Below, in pieces: positions 58,957 through 64,000 of a DNA stretch of 64,000 bases. The stretch lies in NCBI RefSeq assembly GCF_002298975.1, contig NZ_DBMV01000033.1, positions 231,269 through 295,268 of the forward strand, written 5' to 3'. The stretch is from Ralstonia sp. UBA689. Its GTDB lineage: Bacteria > Pseudomonadota > Gammaproteobacteria > Burkholderiales > Burkholderiaceae. Position numbers and translations under genes: made by a program. Position 1 is the first letter of the stretch; every line of letters starts with the position of its first letter. A model generated the notes under the pieces. It worked only from the letters and a program-made list of their open reading frames with translations, had not been told where the DNA came from and searched no databases.

Positions 58957-59925
58957 ATGCGGCAAGCGTTGTACTTCGGCAGGGCAGGGTGGTGGGCAAT
59001 CGCGACGGCGGCGGCATTGGCCGGCTGCGGCAACGGCAGCCCTTCGACCTACCAAGGCTATGTGGAGGGGGAGTTCGTCTATGTCGCCTCGCCTGTGGGC
59101 GGACGGCTGGAACACCTGGGCGTGCAGCGCGGGCAGACCATCAACACGGGAGCGCCGCTGTTCGTGCTGGAGTCTGTCGACGAGACCGCCGCGCGTCAGC
59201 AGGCTGCCGCGCAACTGCAGGCGGTCGAGGCGCAACTGGCCGACCTGAACCTCGGCAGGCGCGTGCCCGAGGTGGACGCGGTGCGCGCGCAACTGGCGCA
59301 GGCGGCGGCAGCCGACAAGCTCTCGACCATTCAGCTCTCGCGCGACGAGGTGCAGTTTCGTGCGGGCGGTATCCCGCAGGCGCAGCTTGACGCGAGCCGC
59401 TCCACCGCACAAACCAACGCGCAGCGCGTGCGCGAGCTGACCAACCAGTTGCGCATTGCCCAGTTGCCCGCGCGCGTTGACCAGATCCGCGCGCAGTCTG
59501 CACAGGTGGAAGCCGCCCGAGCAGCGGTGGCACAAGCGCAATGGCGGCTTGACCAGAAGGCGCAGAAGGCCACGCAGGGCGGGCTGGTGTTCGACACGCT
59601 CTATCGCGAAGGCGAGTGGGTGGGCGCTGGAAGTCCGGTCGTGCGCATGCTGCCGCCGGCCAACGTAAAGGTGCGCTTCTTTGTGCCGCAAGGCGTAGTG
59701 GGTGCGCTCAAGCCGGGGCAGACCGCGCGCATCCATTGCGACGGCTGCGCGGCGGACGTGAACGCCACCGTCACTTACGTCGCCAACGAGGCCGAGTACA
59801 CGCCGCCCGTGATCTACAGCAACACCACGCGCGACAAGCTCGTGTTCATGGTGGAGGCACGCCCAGCCGCCGCCGATGGCCCTAAGCTGCGCCCGGGCCA
59901 GCCTGTCGAGGTGACGCTGCCATGA
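58957..59925 (+). CDS. HlyD-type membrane-fusion lipoprotein (YbhG-like)
   Basis: 322 residues. Lipoprotein-type signal (WWAIATAAALAGCGNG), biotinyl-lipoyl half-motifs at YVASPVGGRLEHLGVQRGQTI, an alanine/glutamine-rich coiled-coil hairpin (~75-210) and a C-terminal barrel (NVKVRFFVPQGVVGALKPGQTARI). It links inner-membrane ABC transporter and outer-membrane channel. The stop overlaps the next gene by four bases. Confidence 0.92.
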   Translation: MRQALYFGRAGWWAIATAAALAGCGNGSPSTYQGYVEGEFVYVASPVGGRLEHLGVQRGQTINTGAPLFVLESVDETAARQQAAAQLQAVEAQLADLNLGRRVPEVDAVRAQLAQAAAADKLSTIQLSRDEVQFRAGGIPQAQLDASRSTAQTNAQRVRELTNQLRIAQLPARVDQIRAQSAQVEAARAAVAQAQWRLDQKAQKATQGGLVFDTLYREGEWVGAGSPVVRMLPPANVKVRFFVPQGVVGALKPGQTARIHCDGCAADVNATVTYVANEAEYTPPVIYSNTTRDKLVFMVEARPAAADGPKLRPGQPVEVTLP

Positions 59926-60881
59926 GTACGTCAGGCAACCACAACGGCCACGGCGACTACGCCATCGACGTGCGCGGCCTGAACAAGCATTTCGGCGACA
60001 AGCACGTCGTGCACGATCTCTCCATGCAGGTCGCGCGCGGCGAGATCTTCGGCTTCCTGGGCCCGAACGGAAGCGGCAAGACCACGTCGATCCGCATGAT
60101 GTGCGGGCTGCTCACGCCCGACAGCGGCAGCGGCACGTGTCTCGGTTACGACATCCTCAAGGAATCCGCCCAGATCAAGCGCCGCGTCGGCTACATGACA
60201 CAGCGCTTTTCGTACTGGGATGACCTCTCCATCCGCGAGAACCTCGACTTCGTAGCGCGCCTGTACGAGATGCCCAACCGGCGCGAGGCCGTGGATCACG
60301 CGCTGGAAACCCTCGGGCTGGCCTCGCGTGCCAAGCAGTTGGCGGGTGCGCTGTCGGGCGGCTGGAAGCAGCGGCTGGCGCTGGCGGCCTGCATGCTGCA
60401 TCAGCCGGACTTGCTGCTGCTCGACGAACCGACCGCCGGCGTGGACCCGAAAGCGCGCCGCGACTTCTGGGAAGAACTGCACCGGCTGGCCGCGCAGGGC
60501 ATCTCGGTGCTCGTCAGCACGCACTACATGGACGAGGCCGAGCGTTGCCACAAGCTCGCCTACATCGCTTACGGCGAGCTGCTGGCGCAAGGCAGCGCGG
60601 AAGAGGTGATCGCCAGCCAGCGCCTGTCGACGTGGGAGGTGACAGGAGGCAACCTGGTCGATCTGGGCCGCAAACTGGAAGGCCGGCCCGGCGTGGACCA
60701 GACCGTCGCCTTCGGTTCGGTGCTGCACGTGACCGGCGCCGACGCGGCAGCGCTTGAAACCACGCTGCGCGGTCTGACCGACGAGGCGGGCGTGCGCGCG
60801 GAGCCGATCGATACCGGCCTGGAAGACGTCTTCATCCACATGATGCGCGGCTCGTCTGATAACTACGGAGCGCAGCCATGA
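59922..60881 (+). CDS. ABC transporter ATP-binding protein (YbhF-like)
   Basis: 319 residues. Walker A GFLGPNGSGKTT, Q-loop YMTQRFSYWDDLSIREN, signature LSGGWKQRL, Walker B LLLLDEPTAGVDPKARRDFW and switch His in VLVSTHYMDEAERC. The N-terminal residues before YAIDVRGLNKHFGD are histidine/asparagine-rich. The ATPase domain occurs once, where YbhF has two. Energises the efflux complex with overlapping neighbours on both sides. Confidence 0.95.
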   Translation: MSTSGNHNGHGDYAIDVRGLNKHFGDKHVVHDLSMQVARGEIFGFLGPNGSGKTTSIRMMCGLLTPDSGSGTCLGYDILKESAQIKRRVGYMTQRFSYWDDLSIRENLDFVARLYEMPNRREAVDHALETLGLASRAKQLAGALSGGWKQRLALAACMLHQPDLLLLDEPTAGVDPKARRDFWEELHRLAAQGISVLVSTHYMDEAERCHKLAYIAYGELLAQGSAEEVIASQRLSTWEVTGGNLVDLGRKLEGRPGVDQTVAFGSVLHVTGADAAALETTLRGLTDEAGVRAEPIDTGLEDVFIHMMRGSSDNYGAQP

Positions 60882-62050
60882 GCCTCCATATCAACGGCAG
60901 CCGCTTCTCCTTCCACCGCTGGTGGAGCGTGGTGCTCAAGGAGTTCCTGCAACTGCGGCGCGACCGCGTGACGTTCGCCATGATGATCGGCATTCCGGTC
61001 ATGCAGTTGTTCCTGTTCGGCTTTGCGATCAACACCGATCCGAAGCACCTGCTGACCGGCGTGATTGCCGCCGACCAGAGCGAGTTCACGCGCAGCTTTC
61101 TGGCCAGCATGCGCAACTCCGACTATTTCGACTTGACCACCACCTTGCCCGACGAGGCGGCGGGGCGCGAGGCGCTGGCAAAGGGGCGGCTGCAGTTTGT
61201 CGTGACCATCCCGCCGGACTTCACGCGCAAGCTGGTGCGCGGCGAGAAACCTTCGCTGCTGTTGGAGGCCGATGCCACCGACCCGGCCGCTACCGGCCTG
61301 GCGGTGGGCGCGCTCCCGCAACTGGTGCAGAGCGTGATCGACAAAGACATGAAGGGCGCGCTGGCGCCGCTGGCGGGCGGGGTGGGCAGTTTGCAGAGCA
61401 GCGCGCCGCCGTTCGAGGTGCGCCTGCACAAGCTCTACAACCCAGAGGGCATCACGCAGTACAACATCATCCCCGGCCTGATCGGCACCATCTTGACCAT
61501 GACCATGGTGATGATGACGGGCCTGGCCATGACGCGCGAGCGCGAGCGCGGCACCATGGAAAACCTGCTCGCCACGCCGGTGCGCCCGCTGGAGGTGATG
61601 ACCGGCAAGATCGTGCCCTATATCTTCATCGGGCTGGTGCAGTTGACCATCATCCTGCTGGCGGCCTACTTCGTCTTTCATGTGCCGTTTGTGGGCAGTG
61701 TGTGGATGGTCTACGTGGCGGCGCTGCTGTTTATCGTTGCCAGCCTGACGGTGGGCATCACATTGTCTTCGCTGGCGCAGAACCAGTTGCAGGCGACGCA
61801 GCTCACGTTTTTCTACTTCCTGCCGAGCATTCTGCTCTCGGGCTTCATGTTTCCGTTTGTGGGCATGCCTAAGTGGGCGCAGGTGATCGGCAACGTGCTG
61901 CCGATGACGTACTTCCACCGGCTTACGCGCGGCATCCTGCTCAAGGGCAACGGCTGGGTTGAGTTGTGGCCGAGCATCTGGCCACTGATGGTGTTCACGG
62001 TGGTGGTGCTGAGCATTGCGCTGCGGTTTTATCGCAAGACGCTGGATTGA
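60878..62050 (+). CDS. ABC-2 type permease (YbhS/YbhR-like)
   Basis: 390 residues: a first helix (RDRVTFAMMIGIPVMQLFLFGFAI), a large periplasmic domain (~50-185), then five helices including TILTMTMVMMTGLAMTRERERGTMENLLATPVRPLEVMTGKIVPY and FFYFLPSILLSGFMFPFVGMPKWAQVIG. This is the DrrB/YbhR fold. One permease gene only, so it would act as a homodimer. A repeat copy separates it from the NodT gene. Confidence 0.92.
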   Translation: MSLHINGSRFSFHRWWSVVLKEFLQLRRDRVTFAMMIGIPVMQLFLFGFAINTDPKHLLTGVIAADQSEFTRSFLASMRNSDYFDLTTTLPDEAAGREALAKGRLQFVVTIPPDFTRKLVRGEKPSLLLEADATDPAATGLAVGALPQLVQSVIDKDMKGALAPLAGGVGSLQSSAPPFEVRLHKLYNPEGITQYNIIPGLIGTILTMTMVMMTGLAMTRERERGTMENLLATPVRPLEVMTGKIVPYIFIGLVQLTIILLAAYFVFHVPFVGSVWMVYVAALLFIVASLTVGITLSSLAQNQLQATQLTFFYFLPSILLSGFMFPFVGMPKWAQVIGNVLPMTYFHRLTRGILLKGNGWVELWPSIWPLMVFTVVVLSIALRFYRKTLD

Positions 62051-62112
62051 GGTGGCTATGCGAATGGTCTCGGTCTTTGGCTGTGATGAGGTTGGTGGTC
62101 CATCCCTTGATT

Positions 62113-62338
62113 CGTCCCCTGCCGGGGCCGACTTACTTTCTTTGTCTTGCCAAAGAAAGGTAAGCAAAGAAAGGCGCGCCCGAGATGGCGACTTCCCCTT
62201 GAATTTTCGTAACCAGGCGGAGACGGGGAAAACTCGCTGCGCTCAGACAGTTCCCCGTCTTTTTTCCGCCCGCTTACAAAAATTCAAGGCGCCATCAAGG
62301 GCAGAGCACGGCCAAACCGTCTGGGTGTGTGTGTTGGC
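62113..62338 (+). repeat. Dispersed palindrome-cored repeat, copy B
   Basis: Same ends as copy A (CGTCCCCTGCCGGGGCCGAC ... ACGGCCAAACCGTCTGGGTG...GTTGGC) and the same GTAAGCAAAGAAAGGCGCGC and CTCGCTGCGCTCAGACAG blocks. The core arms have diverged: TTGAATTTTCGTAACCAGGC pairs imperfectly with GCTTACAAAAATTCAA. It sits inside the efflux operon, and its right end contributes the start region of the NodT gene. Confidence 0.85.
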
Positions 62339-63800
62339 GTTCAAGCGAGCTTGGGCGGGTTGTGGGCGGGTACTTGGCGTTGTGTTTGTCGCCTCGTTGT
62401 TGATGAGCGGTTGCGCCGTCGGGCCTGAGTTCAAGGCGCCCTCCGCACCCGCTGCGACCGGCTATTCCGCGCAGCCTGTGCCGCGCGAGACCGCATCGGC
62501 GCCCGTTCTTGGCGGCGAGGCGCAGCATCTGGCCGATGCGAATGTGCCGGCCGATTGGTGGCACCTGTTCCAGTCGCCCGCGCTGGATGCGCTGGTGGAC
62601 GAAGCGCTGCGCACCAGCCCGACCGTGGGACAGGCCGAGGCGCGCTTGCGCCAGGCGCAGGCCGAAGCCGATGCGCAACTCGGCTATGCCATGCCTTCCG
62701 TGGATGGCACCGTGTCGGCGGTGCGCCAGCAGGTCAACCCGGAAGCGTTCGGTTTCAACACGCCCAAGCCGGGGCCGTTCACGCTGTATTCGGCGTCGCT
62801 GTCGGTGTCGTATGCGTTGGACCTGTTCGGCGGTGTGCGCCGGGCATTGGAGGCGTCGCGTGCGCAGGTCGACACACAGCGCTACGAGTTGGAGGCAGCG
62901 CGGCTGACGCTGGCCGGCAACGTGGTCACGTCGGTGGTGCGCATCGCTTCGCTCGACGCGCAGATCGCCACGACACAAAAGCTGATCGAGGTGCAACGCC
63001 AGCAGCTCGACATCACGCAGCGCCGCTTCGGTGCCGGTGGCGTGGCGCAGGTCGATGTGCTGTCGCAGCGCACGCTGCTCGCGCAGACCGAAGCCACGCT
63101 GCCGCTGCTCAGGCAGCAGGCCACGCAGATGCGGCATCGCCTGTCGGTGCTGTTGGGCCGTGAGCCGGGTGCCGGGCTGCCGGATCTGCCGACACTCGAC
63201 GCGCTGCGCTTGCCTGATCCGCTGCCGGTGTCGCTGCCGTCCACACTCGCACAGCGCCGCCCCGACATCCGCGCCGCCGAAGCCATGTGGCACGAGGCCA
63301 GCGCCAACGTGGGCGTGGCCACGGCCAACCTGTATCCGCGCATCACGCTGTCGGCGGGGCTGGGTTCAGAGACGACGGGGTTCCGCAACGTGCTCGGCGC
63401 CGGGTCCAGCATCTGGAACCTCGGCACCTCGCTCACGCAACCGATCTTTCATGGCGGCACGCTGCGCGCCCGCAAGCGCGAAGCCGAGGCGGCGTACGAC
63501 GCAGCGGGCGCGGCGTACAAGCAGACCGTGCTGCAAGGCTTGCAGGAAGTGGCCGACGCGCTGCACGCAGTGCACAACGACGCGCAGACACTGCAAGCGC
63601 GTGCGTTGGCTACTGACCAGGCCGTGCAGACGCTGCATTCCGCCGAAGCCCGCTATGCCGCTGGTGGCATCAGCACGCTCGCGCTGCTCGATGCGCAACG
63701 CCAGGCCGATCAGGCGACGTTGCAGCAGGTGCAGAGTCGGGCGGACAGGTTGCTCGATTCCGCCGCGTTGATGCAGGCGCTGGGCGGCGGCTGGCAGTAA
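62325..63800 (+). CDS. NodT-family outer-membrane efflux lipoprotein
   Basis: About 491 residues if translation begins at GTG 62325; GTG 62331 or TTG 62334 are alternatives, all inside the end of repeat copy B. A lipoprotein signal (VLGVVFVASLLMSGC) precedes CAVGPEFKAPSAP, then WWHLFQSPALDALVDEALRTSPTV, two TolC repeats (YALDLFGGVRRALEASRAQVDTQRYELEA and LGTSLTQPIFHGGTLRARKREAEAAYD). It forms the outer-membrane channel of the upstream ABC efflux system. The missing natural ATG start suggests that the repeat replaced the original 5' end. Confidence 0.85.
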   Translation: MCVLAFKRAWAGCGRVLGVVFVASLLMSGCAVGPEFKAPSAPAATGYSAQPVPRETASAPVLGGEAQHLADANVPADWWHLFQSPALDALVDEALRTSPTVGQAEARLRQAQAEADAQLGYAMPSVDGTVSAVRQQVNPEAFGFNTPKPGPFTLYSASLSVSYALDLFGGVRRALEASRAQVDTQRYELEAARLTLAGNVVTSVVRIASLDAQIATTQKLIEVQRQQLDITQRRFGAGGVAQVDVLSQRTLLAQTEATLPLLRQQATQMRHRLSVLLGREPGAGLPDLPTLDALRLPDPLPVSLPSTLAQRRPDIRAAEAMWHEASANVGVATANLYPRITLSAGLGSETTGFRNVLGAGSSIWNLGTSLTQPIFHGGTLRARKREAEAAYDAAGAAYKQTVLQGLQEVADALHAVHNDAQTLQARALATDQAVQTLHSAEARYAAGGISTLALLDAQRQADQATLQQVQSRADRLLDSAALMQALGGGWQ

Positions 63801-63814
63801 GAGCCCACTTTGCA

Positions 63815-64000
63815 GCCAACACCCGCACCCAGACGGTTTGGCCGGTCCTTGCCCTATGCGGCGCCTTGAATTTCTGTCGCAAGGAGGAAAAAGAGGGGAG
63901 GCCTGTTTGAGGCCCTCAGGCCGAGTTTGCCTCCCCTCCCTCCTTGCGACAGAAATTCAAGGAGGGGGTCGCCGCATCGGGCGCGCCTTTCTTTGCTTAC
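63815..64000 (-). repeat. Dispersed palindrome-cored repeat, copy C (inverted, cut by window end)
   Basis: Begins GCCAACACCCGCACCCAGAC then GGTTTGGCC, the complement of the right end of copies A and B. The core arms TTGAATTTCTGTCGCAAGGA and TCCTTGCGACAGAAATTCAA are perfectly complementary. It ends at the window edge within GGCGCGCCTTTCTTTGCTTAC. With copy B it brackets the NodT gene in inverted orientation. Confidence 0.85.

Noticed and set aside
60863..62167. A 434-codon frame antisense to the ABC permease
   Set aside because: His/Gln/Arg-rich shadow of a clear ABC-2 permease.
1..64000. tRNA or rRNA genes, CRISPR arrays, prophage structural genes, intact transposases
   Set aside because: None recognised on either strand; mobile DNA is represented only by remnants and small repeats.

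Overview
The window looks like chromosomal DNA of a Ralstonia-type betaproteobacterium (Burkholderiales). The GC content is high, and GyrB has the long 842-residue beta/gamma-proteobacterial form. The gene contents (short-form argC, paired LpxL/HtrB acyltransferases, PPK2, NodT-type efflux lipoprotein) fit that group. The genus call is inference, since no search was possible. gyrB opens the window, so the replication origin is probably just upstream.

Layout. (1) 1-5.3 kb: gyrB, a convergent acyl-CoA:carboxylate CoA-transferase, then a decayed, frameshifted second copy of the last ~228 bp of gyrB. (2) 5.3-14.2 kb: an accessory defence island, clearly AT-richer in its first half. It starts with three overlapping genes (SF1 UvrD-like helicase, DarT-like ADP-ribosyltransferase, DraG/ARH-type ADP-ribosylglycohydrolase) followed by an HNH endonuclease. 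Facing them, with no intergenic base, is an Eco29kI-type restriction-modification operon (vsr, C5-methyltransferase, GIY-YIG nuclease). A membrane-anchored Mrr-type nuclease and a C4-RNA-like leader with a small gene follow. (3) 14.4-25 kb: secreted GDSL lipase, PhoD phosphatase, small exported protein, bestrophin channel, regulators, acyl-CoA synthetase, and several gene remnants. (4) 25-33.9 kb: an ECF41 sigma factor with its carboxymuconolactone-decarboxylase target, both preceded by near-ideal ECF41 promoters; Lrp, GST and HPP-CBS genes; then a catabolic operon (CMD, BKACE, SDR, MFS) divergent from an AraC regulator. (5) 33.9-43.1 kb: mostly housekeeping genes, with an AraC/GyrI-type regulator and a truncated lipoprotein gene at the left edge, then metK, two lipid A acyltransferases, dapF, ppk2, pyrE, xth, argC. 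(6) 43.2-53 kb: SPFH protein, YdcF, a MarR/nitroreductase/DMT cluster sharing an operator-like site, M48 protease, AmpG-like permease, MidA-like methyltransferase, pteridine reductase and folB. (7) 53-64 kb: arginase and ornithine aminotransferase with a divergent LysR regulator, aldehyde dehydrogenase, and a TetR-controlled tripartite ABC efflux operon.

Three copies of a ~227-bp palindrome-cored repeat lie at 53.0, 62.1 and 63.8 kb, with a short fragment of one end at 40.35 kb. One copy supplies the start region of the NodT gene.

The best candidate for an undescribed system is the helicase/DarT/DraG-like/HNH cassette. The classical DarTG pair uses a macrodomain antitoxin; here an ARH-fold hydrolase sits in that position, translationally coupled to the toxin-like gene and to a helicase.
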